Shown here piece after piece: positions 35,060 to 44,676 of a stretch of DNA of 64,000 nt. This DNA is from Lentisphaera araneosa HTCC2155. GTDB lineage: Bacteria > Verrucomicrobiota > Lentisphaeria > Lentisphaerales > Lentisphaeraceae. The position numbers and the translations under genes are program-made. The stretch is from assembly GCF_000170755.1 (NCBI RefSeq), contig NZ_ABCK01000006.1, positions 248,001 through 312,000 on the forward strand, given 5' to 3'. Each line of letters begins with the position of its first letter. Within the stretch, counting starts at the first letter, position 1. The notes beneath the pieces were generated by a model. The model did not search any database and had not been told where the DNA came from. It saw only the letters and a program-made list of their open reading frames with translations.

Positions 35060-35473
35060 ATGGTTGAGGCAGAAATTTCTTATCGAGTACCCTATGCAGA
35101 CACAGATCAAATGGGTGTGGTTTACTACGCTAATTTTTTCGTTTATTTTGAACGTGTTCGCAATGAACTTTTAAGAAATATGGGACTGCCTTATACGACT
35201 TTAGAAGCCGATGGTTTAATGTTGCCAGTAGCATCTGCAAATTGTGACTATAAAATCCCTGCGAAATACGATGATATGTTGCTTATTAAAGCGAGTATTT
35301 CAGAAATGAAAGGTTGCCGCATGCTTGTGAAAAACGAAGTTTTCAATCAAAACGGCGACTTATTAGTAGTAGGCGGAACGACGCATTGTTTTGTGAGTGC
35401 AGAAACGCGAAGACCAGTAAAGATTCCAGAGAATGTAATGACTTTGTTCAATGATTATAAGGAGAGTAAATAA
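35060..35473 (+). CDS. YbgC-like acyl-CoA thioesterase
   Basis: 137-residue hotdog protein of the 4HBT/YbgC family. The hallmark YADTDQMGVVYYANFFVYFE carries the catalytic Asp. Such enzymes hydrolyse short acyl-CoA or 4-hydroxybenzoyl-CoA thioesters; in proteobacteria YbgC is tied to the Tol-Pal system, which is not seen here. It begins 4 bases after cmk and overlaps the next gene by one base. Confidence 0.88.
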   Translation: MVEAEISYRVPYADTDQMGVVYYANFFVYFERVRNELLRNMGLPYTTLEADGLMLPVASANCDYKIPAKYDDMLLIKASISEMKGCRMLVKNEVFNQNGDLLVVGGTTHCFVSAETRRPVKIPENVMTLFNDYKESK

Positions 35474-36054
35474 TGGCCGATTATCAAAAAGCCCTTGAGC
35501 TAATTTTAGAAAAAAACCAACTTGATCCCGATAAAAAAATAATTGATGGAAATGAAGTCGGTGCGAATGTGCTTTACTCTAAATGCATGGGAGAATGGCA
35601 AGAGCGCCTTTATCCAGAAGTTGACGAAACTATTAAGCTAGCAGCAAGAGCACAGCATATTTGCCGTTGGGAATTGAAGCGCAATGATTTTCCAGAAGGT
35701 AAAGCGGGATACTTTAAATGGCGTACCACATTAGCTAAACTTCACGCTAAAATCCTTTCTGAAATCATGGAAGAATGTGGATACTCAAGTGAAGAAATTG
35801 TACGTGCAAGTGAAGCGTGCCAAAAGAAAAACTTTAAGAATAATAGCGATAGCCAATGTGTCGAAGATTGTGCCTGCATGGTTTTTCTCAATTATTACTT
35901 TGATGACTTTATTGCTAAACACAGCGATGAAAAACTAGTAGATATCGTACAAAAAACTTGGGGAAAAATGAGCGAAAAAGCTCATGAAGCAGCTTTGAAA
36001 CTCGATCTTTCAGAAAAAGCTTTGTCGATTGTGAAAACGGCTTTAGGGGCCTAA
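35473..36054 (+). CDS. DUF4202 family protein
   Basis: 193 residues that match the DUF4202 pattern closely: AARAQHICRWELKRNDFPEGKAGY, FKWRTTLAKLHA, and CVEDCACMVFLNYYFDDFIAKH. The conserved His, Asp and Glu residues suggest an HD-like metal-binding helical fold, but no function has been established that I know of. Tightly packed between the thioesterase (one-base overlap) and the RNA methyltransferase (adjacent stop and start). Confidence 0.85.
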   Translation: MADYQKALELILEKNQLDPDKKIIDGNEVGANVLYSKCMGEWQERLYPEVDETIKLAARAQHICRWELKRNDFPEGKAGYFKWRTTLAKLHAKILSEIMEECGYSSEEIVRASEACQKKNFKNNSDSQCVEDCACMVFLNYYFDDFIAKHSDEKLVDIVQKTWGKMSEKAHEAALKLDLSEKALSIVKTALGA

Positions 36055-37284
36055 ATGGCACGAAAAAAGCGAGTTAAAGGCAACGCCAAAGCCAAAGAGA
36101 AATTCATGCAGATTTTTGCTGAGGTTCGCTGGAAGCATCGCTTTGATGCGGAACCCGCATGTCAACATTTTGAAGAATGCGGTGGTTGTAGTTTGCAGCA
36201 ACATTCTTATGAGCAACAATTAGAAATAAAAAAACAGGCCTTAGAGCGCTTAGTGAGAGAAACTCCAGGTATGTCTTCTCTGGCGAAATTAGAAGTAGAG
36301 GCGGTTGCGTCTGCGCGGGATTATAAATATCGCCAGCGCATGGATTTTATTGTGACTCCAGAAGGTTCTGGGCAACGTCGTTGTGATGGTCAAAAAGGCA
36401 TTGTCGAACTCAATGAATGTTCATTAGTTGAAGACGAAAATTATGCGATCTACGCAAAGACCTTGGGATTAAGTCGCGAAGTTGGCTTGGAAGCCTATGA
36501 TCAAAATAAGTATTACGGCTGCCTTCGCTATATTATCATTCGTCGAACGAGGTCAGGTCAACAATTAGTATCTCTTTTGACCACTTCTTCTGCAGATGAA
36601 GCTAAACTCGAACAGATAGCACAAAAGCTTCTAGATGAAGGAGTGCAGTCAGTTTATTGGAATGTAAACGATAATCGCCTTGACGATAGCTTGGGTGAAT
36701 GTCGCAAGTTTTGGGGACAAGAGTTCATTACGGAAAACCTCTTAGGACGCGACTTTATTTTAGGTCCGCTCACTTTCTTTCAGGCTAATCATGATGTGGC
36801 TTCCGCAGCTTATACCTCAGTTCGTAATTTTATTAAAGAATGTCAGCCAAAAAAAATCCACGATCTTTATTCAGGAACCTGTACAATGCCAGTGATTTTT
36901 GGCGACTTGGTGGACTCAGTTACAGCGGTTGAAAACTTTCCTGAAAACGTTCGCATGGCGGAAAAAAACCTTAAGGCCAATGGTATAGAGAATGTCAAAT
37001 TTATTGAGCAGGATGTGGCGGAATTTCTCAAGCAAAGTGATTTAGAGATGGAGTTCTCTGTGCTCAATCCTCCTCGCAAGGGAATGCACGAACAGGCTCT
37101 TCGTAGAATATTAGAATTAGCTCCGGATAATTTGGCCTACCTCTCCTGTAGTCCACGCTCATTATTAGAAGACTTAGGGATTCTGTTTCGTGAGTATAAG
37201 CCGCTTAAAATTCAGTTGTTTGATATGTTTCCTCAAACGGAACATTTCGAAACTTTAGTTCTCTTGACAAAAAAGGGTCGTTGA
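36055..37284 (+). CDS. RumA/TrmA-type RNA m5U methyltransferase
   Basis: 409 residues. The N-terminal cluster motif CQHFEECGGCSLQ plus a later Cys (ELNECSL) matches the 4Fe-4S site of the RlmC/RlmD group. The SAM-binding region has DLYSGTCTM, and the catalytic Cys is in LSCSPRSLLEDL. The usual DPPR motif reads NPPRKG, so an Asp is replaced by Asn. There is no N-terminal TRAM domain. Likely methylates a uracil in 23S rRNA (or tRNA); which position cannot be told. Confidence 0.88.
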   Translation: MARKKRVKGNAKAKEKFMQIFAEVRWKHRFDAEPACQHFEECGGCSLQQHSYEQQLEIKKQALERLVRETPGMSSLAKLEVEAVASARDYKYRQRMDFIVTPEGSGQRRCDGQKGIVELNECSLVEDENYAIYAKTLGLSREVGLEAYDQNKYYGCLRYIIIRRTRSGQQLVSLLTTSSADEAKLEQIAQKLLDEGVQSVYWNVNDNRLDDSLGECRKFWGQEFITENLLGRDFILGPLTFFQANHDVASAAYTSVRNFIKECQPKKIHDLYSGTCTMPVIFGDLVDSVTAVENFPENVRMAEKNLKANGIENVKFIEQDVAEFLKQSDLEMEFSVLNPPRKGMHEQALRRILELAPDNLAYLSCSPRSLLEDLGILFREYKPLKIQLFDMFPQTEHFETLVLLTKKGR

Positions 37285-37311
37285 TTTTTGTGATTTAAGT
37301 CACTAATTTGC

Positions 37312-37341
37312 GGGAGGAAAAAAATGGAAATGTGTCAATGA
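37312..37341 (+). promoter_or_regulatory. Five-codon upstream ORF overlapping the DUF389 start
   Basis: GGAGG (37312-37316), ATG at 37324, codons M-E-M-C-Q, TGA at 37339-37341, which overlaps ATG 37338 of the main gene. This layout would allow ribosomes to reinitiate at the main start. Confidence 0.5.
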
Positions 37342-39272
37342 GTGTAGCAGTAGTCGTCGAAAGTCCAGAAGAAGTTAAGCCACTAATTGCCTGGGCTTAT
37401 CAGATGGCTTACGCCGAGAGTCATGACCTGTATATCTTTGTGATTCGCAAAGTGAGGCAAGATGAGACTAAAGTAGAACAACTCGACTTAGCTGAATACG
37501 AAGGTAAAGATGGCGTGCCAGGTCAAGTGTATGCGCGCATTGTACGCGAACAACGCCGTATTCAGACTCATGTGGCTATCCCCAATGAAAATTTCACTGA
37601 GACTCCAGAGACTCCCTTCATTCCAAAAATCACTTGTTTGCAGCTCAGTGGAGAACGCTTCACTAAGGTGACAATGAAGTTGCTCTCAGAAAAGAAGTGC
37701 AAGCAATTATTTTTGAGTCGCAGAGCGGCTGGGAGTAAAGAGCATTATACCGATAAACTTTTTGAATTAGCTCCTTGCTCAACGACTATTATTCGTCCGG
37801 GCAAGGCCGATGTGGGGCGAATTGAAAAGATTTTGGTGCCATGCTCGGGTGGACCTCATGCCCTTGATGCGCTCAAGCACTGTAATTCATTGGTGAAGTC
37901 GCAAGGTACACATGTTCACCCCCTCATGGTTAAACCACCAAATAATCAGCCCGAAATCATGGAAGAAGTGGGTATTCACCAACTCTCGAAAATGTTAAAA
38001 AAAGTCGACTTAGAATTAGATGGTCATTATTTAAAGGGTCGTGTGGTTCATCATAAAGATGTTTTGGAAGGAATTGCAGAGACGGCAGAAGAGGGCTACG
38101 ACTTTGTCGTGCTTGGGGTTTCTACGGGCGGTTCAATTCAGAAAACTCTCTTTGGAGATATGGCGGATAAGCTCATCGAGAAAAATAAAGATATCTCGGT
38201 GGCAGCACACCGCGTAGCCAAAAATAAGGCTGAAAGATTTAAAGATAAATTTGAGTATTATTGCAACTTAGCTGTACCGCAATTGACACGTGAAGGGCGC
38301 ATTGAGCTTCACGAAGCTTTGTTGATGAACTCCACCTGGAATTTCGACTTTGTTTCCTTGATGTTGCTCTCCACTTCTATAGCCGCCTTGGGCTTAATTA
38401 GTAACTCAGTGGCCGTCGTTATTGGGGCGATGTTGGTAGCTCCTTTGATGACACCTATTTTAGCTACGGGCTTGGCTTTAGTCCAAGGCAATGTGCCGAT
38501 GATTATTAATGCCTCGCGCTCAATTTTATTTGGTTTTTTGGCATCTTTAGGGATTAGTTTTCTCATTGGCTTGTTCACCCCGATGGAGCATTTAACCAGC
38601 GAGATTTTATCGCGTGGAACTCCACGAATGGCGGATTTATTCATTGCCTTCGTTTCTGGTATTGCCGCAGCACACTGTATGACGCGAACGCACCTTTCTG
38701 CAGCCTTGCCGGGTGTGGCAATTGCTTCGGCTTTAGTTCCGCCAATTGCCTCCATTGGGATAGCTCTCTCCAAAGGCATTGCGGCAACGGTACAAGGGGC
38801 AACGGTTTTATTCATTACTAACGTTATCTGCATTGTCTTAGGCTCGGCACTCACTTTCTTTGCAGCGGGTATACGAGCTCGCCCAGATCAGTCAGCCAAT
38901 AAGTTGGTTAAGCGCCTTTATCTATTGCTTATCTTTTGCATGACCCTTTTGTGTATCCCTCTGAGCTCACGCTTGGTGAAATATGTGGTTAAAAAAGTAA
39001 GCGATAGTTCACTTCCCAACCGCGAAGAATTTGTGGGCATGACGGATCCAGTTTTGAAAAAATACAGAATCACCAACGTGACAAAAGTGAGCTACAAGGA
39101 TTTAAAAGAAGAAGGCCTGAGCGTATGGATCTGGGTTCAAGTTGGCCATGTTCCCGACCGAGTCATCATTGATGAATTCGAAGCTTTACTCAGCAAGGAA
39201 CTTAAACGCAAAGTTGTCGTCAGTATCTGGCCAGAATTTGTGATGACCAAAAACTTAGAATTTATTAAGTAG
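37338..39272 (+). CDS. DUF389 membrane protein with N-terminal universal-stress-like domains
   Basis: About 644 residues from ATG 37338. The first 310 form two UspA-like domains (KILVPCSGGPHALDALKHC; LGVSTGGSIQKTLFGDMADKL). The rest is the DUF389 membrane domain with about six helices (LMLLSTSIAALGLISNSVAVVIGAMLVAPLMTPI is split over two) and a soluble C-terminus. Function unknown; perhaps a regulated transporter. The GGAGG at 37312-37316 is 21 bases away from this ATG; instead it serves a five-codon ORF at 37324 whose stop overlaps the start (ATGA). Confidence 0.8.
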   Translation: MSVAVVVESPEEVKPLIAWAYQMAYAESHDLYIFVIRKVRQDETKVEQLDLAEYEGKDGVPGQVYARIVREQRRIQTHVAIPNENFTETPETPFIPKITCLQLSGERFTKVTMKLLSEKKCKQLFLSRRAAGSKEHYTDKLFELAPCSTTIIRPGKADVGRIEKILVPCSGGPHALDALKHCNSLVKSQGTHVHPLMVKPPNNQPEIMEEVGIHQLSKMLKKVDLELDGHYLKGRVVHHKDVLEGIAETAEEGYDFVVLGVSTGGSIQKTLFGDMADKLIEKNKDISVAAHRVAKNKAERFKDKFEYYCNLAVPQLTREGRIELHEALLMNSTWNFDFVSLMLLSTSIAALGLISNSVAVVIGAMLVAPLMTPILATGLALVQGNVPMIINASRSILFGFLASLGISFLIGLFTPMEHLTSEILSRGTPRMADLFIAFVSGIAAAHCMTRTHLSAALPGVAIASALVPPIASIGIALSKGIAATVQGATVLFITNVICIVLGSALTFFAAGIRARPDQSANKLVKRLYLLLIFCMTLLCIPLSSRLVKYVVKKVSDSSLPNREEFVGMTDPVLKKYRITNVTKVSYKDLKEEGLSVWIWVQVGHVPDRVIIDEFEALLSKELKRKVVVSIWPEFVMTKNLEFIK

Positions 39273-39284
39273 AGTCTTACCTAA

Positions 39285-40712
39285 TTATTTGGAGTTCTCT
39301 TCAATCAGCTCTGGACTTGAAAAGTCCATGTCAGCTTTATGCAGTACTTCTTTGGGCATAGCCTTTTTACTTTTGATACCGAGTTCTTCCAAACTTTTAC
39401 AAGTACGAATGAGGTTGCCTCTTCCGGTCATCAGTTGGCCTTCAGCACTATCGTAAGCTTTGCGAGCCTGCTCAATGCCCTTGCCGACTTTTTGAAAGCT
39501 TTCTACATAACCAACAAATTTTGAATAGAGGGCTTCTGCCTTATCGACAATAGCTTGCGTATTTCTGTTTTGATTTTCGAACTGCCAAATTTTACTGATG
39601 GTACGCAAAGTGATGAGAAGGGTGGAGGGGCTCACGAGCATGATGTTTTTCTTATAGGCATCGAGAAAGAGTTTTTCGTCAGCTTCCACTGCGAGGCGGA
39701 AAGCACCCTCCACTGGCATGAAGAGCAAGACGTAATCCAGAGAATTAATGCCGGGCAAATTTTCGTAGGATTTATCTGAGAGTTCTTTGATATGATTTTT
39801 GACTGAATCTAAATGAGCTTTACGCAAAGTGAGACGTTCATCTTCATCAGCAGAAGAGCAATACTTCTCATAGGCGACTAAAGAAACTTTAGAGTCAATA
39901 ATGATCTGCTTTTCATCGGGCAAATGAACGATGGCATCAGGCATGTAGCGTTTGCCATCTTCGGCAGTCTCAGTGACCTGAGTGAAGTACTCAGAGCCAT
40001 TGCGAAGGCCAGAGGCTTCGAGGACGCGTTCCAGGATGAGCTCGCCCCAAGTTCCACGAGCTTTGGAATCGCCTTTTAGGGCTTTGGTGAGCTGCAGGGC
40101 ATCTTCACTCATGCGGGTATTGAGTTCTTTGAGGCTCTTGATTTCCTTCTCTAGGGAGAAACGTTCTTTGGCTTCTTTATTGTAGCAGTCCTGAACTTGC
40201 TTTGAAAAAGTATGGATCTGCTCTTTCAGTGGTTTAAGTGTGAGGTCGAGCTTCTCTTTGTTGGCTTGACTTTGGTTTTTACTTTGTTCTTCAAAAATTT
40301 TATTGGCAATTTCTTTGAAGTTTCGACTGAGTTCTTCCTTGCTAGCCTTGAGTGACTGCAGTTTTTCGTCATGGAGGGTGCGATCGGCTTGCATTTGAGT
40401 TTTCAAAGTCGCATTGAGGGTGATGATTTCCTGTAGCTGAGAGGTCGATTTTTGTGCTTCGTCTTCAAAGCGGGAAATGAGTTTTTGGCGTTCGTTCAAG
40501 AGGCTCGTTGAGCTGGCGACTTCAGCTCTGAGCGTACTTATTTCATTTTGTTGGACTTGGATCTTTTCTTCTTTTTCAGCTGTACTTTTGGCCTGATCGC
40601 GAAGCTTTTCCAGTTCAATTTCTAGTTCTCTTGAGGTACCTGAATCTTTCTTGAGGAAAAACATGATGGCAGCTCCAATAATTAAGCCCAGTAATGCGTA
40701 GACAATTTCCAT
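39285..40712 (-). CDS. rmuC: DNA recombination protein RmuC
   Basis: 475 residues: N-terminal membrane helix (VYALLGLIIGAAIMFFL), a long coiled coil (about 30-200), then the conserved PD-(D/E)XK-like RmuC domain (ARGTWGELILERVLEASGL; PDAIVHLPDEKQIIIDSKVSL; LLFMPVEGAF). RmuC limits certain DNA rearrangements. It begins 2 bases past the waaA stop and is convergent with the DUF389 gene, 12 bases away. Confidence 0.93.
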   Translation of the reverse strand: MEIVYALLGLIIGAAIMFFLKKDSGTSRELEIELEKLRDQAKSTAEKEEKIQVQQNEISTLRAEVASSTSLLNERQKLISRFEDEAQKSTSQLQEIITLNATLKTQMQADRTLHDEKLQSLKASKEELSRNFKEIANKIFEEQSKNQSQANKEKLDLTLKPLKEQIHTFSKQVQDCYNKEAKERFSLEKEIKSLKELNTRMSEDALQLTKALKGDSKARGTWGELILERVLEASGLRNGSEYFTQVTETAEDGKRYMPDAIVHLPDEKQIIIDSKVSLVAYEKYCSSADEDERLTLRKAHLDSVKNHIKELSDKSYENLPGINSLDYVLLFMPVEGAFRLAVEADEKLFLDAYKKNIMLVSPSTLLITLRTISKIWQFENQNRNTQAIVDKAEALYSKFVGYVESFQKVGKGIEQARKAYDSAEGQLMTGRGNLIRTCKSLEELGIKSKKAMPKEVLHKADMDFSSPELIEENSK

Positions 40713-40714
40713 AT

Positions 40715-42001
40715 TTATCCTTCTAGTTCTTTGATGATGACTTCGACAGTGTGATGTACGGCACCCTTTGCGGCACTAATGATCTTATATCCCGATTCTC
40801 CTATCTCAAGTTGTTTTTGCGGATCTCGCAAAAGCTTGTCGAGTTCTTCGCTTAACTCTTCCATAGTGCATTGCAAACCTGCATTGGCCTGTTTGCAGAG
40901 TTGGTAGAAACCGGGTTGTGAATAGGTATGAGGGCCAAAAACAAAGGGTTTCTTGTAAAACGAGGGCTCGAGGAAATTGTGGCTTCCAACTTTTCCAGTA
41001 AAACTTCCACAGACAATTCCAATGGTGCCGATTTGATAAGCTTTCATTAATGCACCCATCATGTCGATCACAAGAATATCTTCAGCAGCTTGATCATCTC
41101 TTATTTGCGAAGCTCGCGAAAATTTTGCACCGGATTTTTCGAGCATAGCGCAAACTTTATCAAAGCGCTCAGGGTGACGTGGAACAATGATTGTCTGTAA
41201 TTCGGGAAAATTCTTTTTGAGTTTATTATGAGTTTCGAGGGCTAATTCTTCCTCGCCGGCGTGAGTCGAACCGTAGATGAGGCAATGATTAAGGCTTGTG
41301 TCTTGCAAACCGAGGGAGCTTTTGAAATCATTTAGTTCACTTTCACTAAGAAAGGGAGGATTGGAGTCGAGTTTGATGTTGCCGCTTACTGTGAGTTTGT
41401 CCTTGGCGATGCCCATTTCTTCAAAACGTTCTCTAAAAGTCTCTGACTGAACAAAAAAGTGGTGCATGGGTTCGAAGAGAAGTTGGCCAAACTTAGCAAA
41501 TTTTTTGTAGGATCGCAGGGACGAGGCGGATAGTTTGGCATTGACCTGATAGCAAGGGATGTCGCGTACTTTGGCTCCGTGAAGGTAATTGAGCCATAAG
41601 TCATTTTCGACGATGATGACGGCGTCGGGTTGAATATATTTGAAAATTTTGTTGGTCAAAGGCCAAAGATCGTAGGGAAGATAGAAGTGGCCATCTACAT
41701 CTTTTAGTTTAGACGCCACGGCTTGCCCCGTTTCGGTGACAGTAGAGACAAAAATTCGGCAGTTGGGATCTTCGGCTTTGAACTCACTGGCAAGTGTGCC
41801 AGCAACTTGAGTCTCACCCACAGAGACGCTGTGAATGAGGTAGGTCTTTTTGCTTTTGTCGGCTTTAGGATAACTTTGAAAGCCCAAACGAGGTAGGGTA
41901 CTTTCGCGATATTTACTCCCCATGATAAGACGGATGATGTGAACCGGTGAGTAAAGGATCAAGAAGACCGAGACGAGAGCGTTGTAGAGGATGAAAGTCA
42001 T
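40715..42001 (-). CDS. waaA: 3-deoxy-D-manno-octulosonic acid (Kdo) transferase
   Basis: Adds Kdo to the lipid A precursor on the inner-membrane cytoplasmic face. A membrane-anchoring N-terminal helix precedes the GT-B fold with HSVSVGET (catalytic Glu), YLPYDLWPLTNKIF, YQVNAKLSASS and the donor-side motif GSHNFLEPSFYKKPFVFGPH. The conserved ETELWPN reads ENDLWLN here, a mild divergence. 428 residues. Transcribed ahead of rmuC. Confidence 0.93.
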   Translation of the reverse strand: MTFILYNALVSVFLILYSPVHIIRLIMGSKYRESTLPRLGFQSYPKADKSKKTYLIHSVSVGETQVAGTLASEFKAEDPNCRIFVSTVTETGQAVASKLKDVDGHFYLPYDLWPLTNKIFKYIQPDAVIIVENDLWLNYLHGAKVRDIPCYQVNAKLSASSLRSYKKFAKFGQLLFEPMHHFFVQSETFRERFEEMGIAKDKLTVSGNIKLDSNPPFLSESELNDFKSSLGLQDTSLNHCLIYGSTHAGEEELALETHNKLKKNFPELQTIIVPRHPERFDKVCAMLEKSGAKFSRASQIRDDQAAEDILVIDMMGALMKAYQIGTIGIVCGSFTGKVGSHNFLEPSFYKKPFVFGPHTYSQPGFYQLCKQANAGLQCTMEELSEELDKLLRDPQKQLEIGESGYKIISAAKGAVHHTVEVIIKELEG

Positions 42002-42127
42002 GTAGGGAAGAACCTAATTCTGTTTAGACTTAATATTGGCAGTTAATTCATTTGAACAAATTCTATTAGGGCATAAATTCGGGCTTATTTACAATTATTT
42101 ATCTAATGAAATCATAAGGAATTAAAG

Positions 42128-42736
42128 ATGTCTAAGCCAAAAGCTATTTTATTGTTCGGCCCTCCCGGTGCTGGTAAGGGTACAGTAGGTGCTAAATTAA
42201 CGAATGTTAGCGCTAACTACCACCTCTCAACTGGTGACATCTTTCGCGGTCTTCCTCCGGAAAGTCCTAATGGTAAAGTATTTTATAGCTACGCGAACGA
42301 AGGCAAGCTCGTTCCTGATGATGTGACAATCGAAATTTTCTGGCGTTACATGCAGGGACTCATTGACACAAATAAATTTGATCCTTCAACTCAGTACATT
42401 TTCCTCGATGGCATGCCCCGTACAGCAGAGCAGGCCAAGATCCTCGATAAGTATGTTGATGTGGTAAAAATCATTTCACTCAAAATCACCAATGATGACG
42501 AGATCGTTGAGCGTTTAGCGAAGCGCGCAAAAATCGAAAAGCGTGCCGATGATGCAGATAAATCAATTGTCCTAAATCGCTTGGCTCAGTACCGCGAAAA
42601 AACGCAAGTGGTTCTTGAGCACTATGACGACGCAATTATTTCTGAGTTTGATGCGCAAAAAACTCCTCTCGAAGTTTTCCGCAACGTACTCGACGGAACA
42701 CTCGACGTTCTTAATCAAAGTCCTGCAGAAGCTTAA
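42128..42736 (+). CDS. Adenylate kinase family nucleoside monophosphate kinase
   Basis: 202 residues. P-loop GPPGAGKGT (11-19), NMP-binding STGDIFR, DGMPRT in place of DGFPRT, and a short lid ending with KRADDADKSIVLNRL. No zinc-binding lid cysteines. Could be the main adenylate kinase or a paralogue; acceptor nucleotide is not certain. First of a run with the DUF2760, peptidase and ung genes. Confidence 0.85.
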   Translation: MSKPKAILLFGPPGAGKGTVGAKLTNVSANYHLSTGDIFRGLPPESPNGKVFYSYANEGKLVPDDVTIEIFWRYMQGLIDTNKFDPSTQYIFLDGMPRTAEQAKILDKYVDVVKIISLKITNDDEIVERLAKRAKIEKRADDADKSIVLNRLAQYREKTQVVLEHYDDAIISEFDAQKTPLEVFRNVLDGTLDVLNQSPAEA

Positions 42737-42738
42737 TT

Positions 42739-43332
42739 ATGGGTCTCGCAACGGCATTTAAAGCTTTTTTCTCTATCCTTGGCGATGGAGAGAAAGCGGA
42801 ACTTTGGGAGAAAGCTTGCGGTGGTAAGCTTATTGAGGATACTCAAGTCAAAGATTTGGAAGGCAAAGTAGGGGCATTAGAGGGCGAGCTCAATTCTGAA
42901 AAGAATACCGTGACTCAACTCAAAGATGAACTCAAAGCTGCCAATTCAAAAAATGACCGTAGCGATGCTATTTATACGCTTACACTGCTCCAGCGCGAAG
43001 GCCGCCTGATCGATTTCTTGAAAGAAGACATAGGTCCTTATAGCGATGAACAAGTTGGAGCTGCAGTGCGTCAGATCCACGAAGGCTGTGCAAAAGTTTT
43101 AGAAAAGAACTTTAAAGTTCAGCCTCTCGTCGACTCTGCGGAAGGCGATGAAGTAGAAGTGCCGAAAGCCTATGACCCAGCTAAGTATAGTCTCAGTGGT
43201 CAGGTGAGCGGTGAAGGGCCTTTCAAGGGTTCACTCGTTCATAAAGGTTGGGTCGCTTCTGCACTCTCACTTCCCGAAAGATCAAAAGATACCGACACAT
43301 CTGTTATTTGCCCTTCTGAGGTAGATGTCTAA
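42739..43332 (+). CDS. DUF2760 family protein
   Basis: 197 residues. A coiled-coil stretch (about 35-75) leads into the DUF2760 core: LTLLQREGRLIDFLKEDIGPYSDEQVGAAVRQIHEGC, then SGEGPFKGSLVHKGW. In other bacteria this family sits beside a DnaK-like gene, but here it lies between a kinase and a membrane peptidase. Role unknown. Starts 2 bases after the kinase stop and overlaps the next start by one base. Confidence 0.85.
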   Translation: MGLATAFKAFFSILGDGEKAELWEKACGGKLIEDTQVKDLEGKVGALEGELNSEKNTVTQLKDELKAANSKNDRSDAIYTLTLLQREGRLIDFLKEDIGPYSDEQVGAAVRQIHEGCAKVLEKNFKVQPLVDSAEGDEVEVPKAYDPAKYSLSGQVSGEGPFKGSLVHKGWVASALSLPERSKDTDTSVICPSEVDV

Positions 43333-43976
43333 TGGAGTTCTCCCTGTTCAAGTTGCCGATTAAGGTAAGGAACAGCTTTTTCTTTTTGATTGGCTTTCTT
43401 GCCCTTATGTGGGGTAATGGCCCAGATGGAGCCAATTTAATGATTTCTGTTTTGTGGTTTATTACACTTTTTACCGCCATACTCACTCATGAATTAGGCC
43501 ACGCTCTTTTTGCTCGTTGGTATGGAATGCAGCCACGGATCGAGATTCACGGCATGGGTGGAGTAACCATCTGGCAAAGCATGAAACGCCTCGATTTCCG
43601 TCAGCGCTTTGTGATTAGCTTTGCTGGTCCCGGTACGGGTTTGGTGCTCGCCGGTTTATTTTTTGGCCTCTTGCAAATACCTAACTTGCCTGCCTTAGTC
43701 CACGCCTTATTAACCATGCACCTTACAGTTTATATCTTCTTAAATCTTATGAACCTACTACCGATTCGTCCTCTCGACGGCGCGGAAGTTCTCAGTACAC
43801 TCATTGGTTGGAAAAAGGGCAGTGTCAATGAGAAAATTATTGATAAAGTTTCCTTTGTTACGGCAGCTGGTTGTGCTGCTTATGCCTACATCAGTGGCTT
43901 CTTGATTCTAGCCGTAATGGCGGGGTATTTGGCTTGGCGTTCTTATAATGCAGCGAACCCCAATGCTCGTCGATAA
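43332..43976 (+). CDS. Site-2-protease-like (M50) membrane metallopeptidase
   Basis: 214 residues with five or six membrane helices. Zinc ligands come from HELGH (THELGHALFARW) and the Asp in NLMNLLPIRPLDG. Minimal core with no PDZ or CBS domain, so it belongs to the small rhomboid-neighbour type of S2P family. Substrate unknown. Its 3' end overlaps the ung start region by up to 29 bases. Confidence 0.88.
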   Translation: MEFSLFKLPIKVRNSFFFLIGFLALMWGNGPDGANLMISVLWFITLFTAILTHELGHALFARWYGMQPRIEIHGMGGVTIWQSMKRLDFRQRFVISFAGPGTGLVLAGLFFGLLQIPNLPALVHALLTMHLTVYIFLNLMNLLPIRPLDGAEVLSTLIGWKKGSVNEKIIDKVSFVTAAGCAAYAYISGFLILAVMAGYLAWRSYNAANPNARR

Positions 43977-44643
43977 ACTTAGTTCAGATTGGCAAAAGGC
44001 CCTTGGGCTTGATAAAAAGTATTTTGCGGAGCTCGCAAAGTTTTTAGATTCCGAACGTGAAAAGTATAGCGTTTACCCCAAGCAAGAAGATTTATTCAAA
44101 GCTTTTGATTATTGCGATTTTAAAGATGTGAAAGTTGTCATTTTGGGGCAAGATCCATACCATGGCCCCAATCAGGCAATGGGCCTCTCATTTTCAGTTC
44201 CACGTGGTGAAAAGATTCCTCCTTCCCTAAGAAATATTTATAAAGAACTCGATTCCGACCTTGGTATCTCTCCTGCTTTAGATGGTGATTTAAGTCCTTG
44301 GGCTCAACAGGGGGTACTCTTACTCAACACCAGTTTGTCAGTTCGTGATGGTGAGCCAGGCTCGCACTCAAAAGGTCATTGGGAAGAATTTTCCGCACAA
44401 GTTCTCAAGAGTTTGTCGGAGCAAAGTGAGCATCTAGTCTTTGTTCTTTGGGGCGCTCATGCACAGAGTCACAAAGATTTGCTCGATGCGCAAAAGCATC
44501 TCATTATTGAATCGGTTCATCCTTCACCACTTTCTGCAAGCCGTGGCTTTTTTGGATCAAAACCCTTTTCAAAAATCAATAAATATTTAGAGTCGACTAA
44601 GCAAGAAGCGATTGATTGGCGCCTCGAGCAGCTATTGTTTTAG
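43948..44643 (+). CDS. ung: Uracil-DNA glycosylase, family 1
   Basis: Removes uracil from DNA. All family 1 motifs are present: GQDPYHGPNQAMGLSFSV (catalytic Asp and Tyr), LLLNTSLSV and HPSPLSASRGFFGSKPF. 231 residues from ATG 43948; ATG 43963 (MLVDKLSSDW) is an equally plausible start, and neither has a clear ribosome-binding site, which fits translational coupling to the overlapping peptidase gene. Confidence 0.95.
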   Translation: MQRTPMLVDKLSSDWQKALGLDKKYFAELAKFLDSEREKYSVYPKQEDLFKAFDYCDFKDVKVVILGQDPYHGPNQAMGLSFSVPRGEKIPPSLRNIYKELDSDLGISPALDGDLSPWAQQGVLLLNTSLSVRDGEPGSHSKGHWEEFSAQVLKSLSEQSEHLVFVLWGAHAQSHKDLLDAQKHLIIESVHPSPLSASRGFFGSKPFSKINKYLESTKQEAIDWRLEQLLF

Positions 44644-44676
44644 TTGTTAAACTTATTTTTATAAAAGGACTAATGT

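Noticed and set aside
38309-38854. 181-codon antisense ORF within the DUF389 gene
   Set aside because: Shadow of the membrane-helix codons of the sense gene; no domain or start signal.
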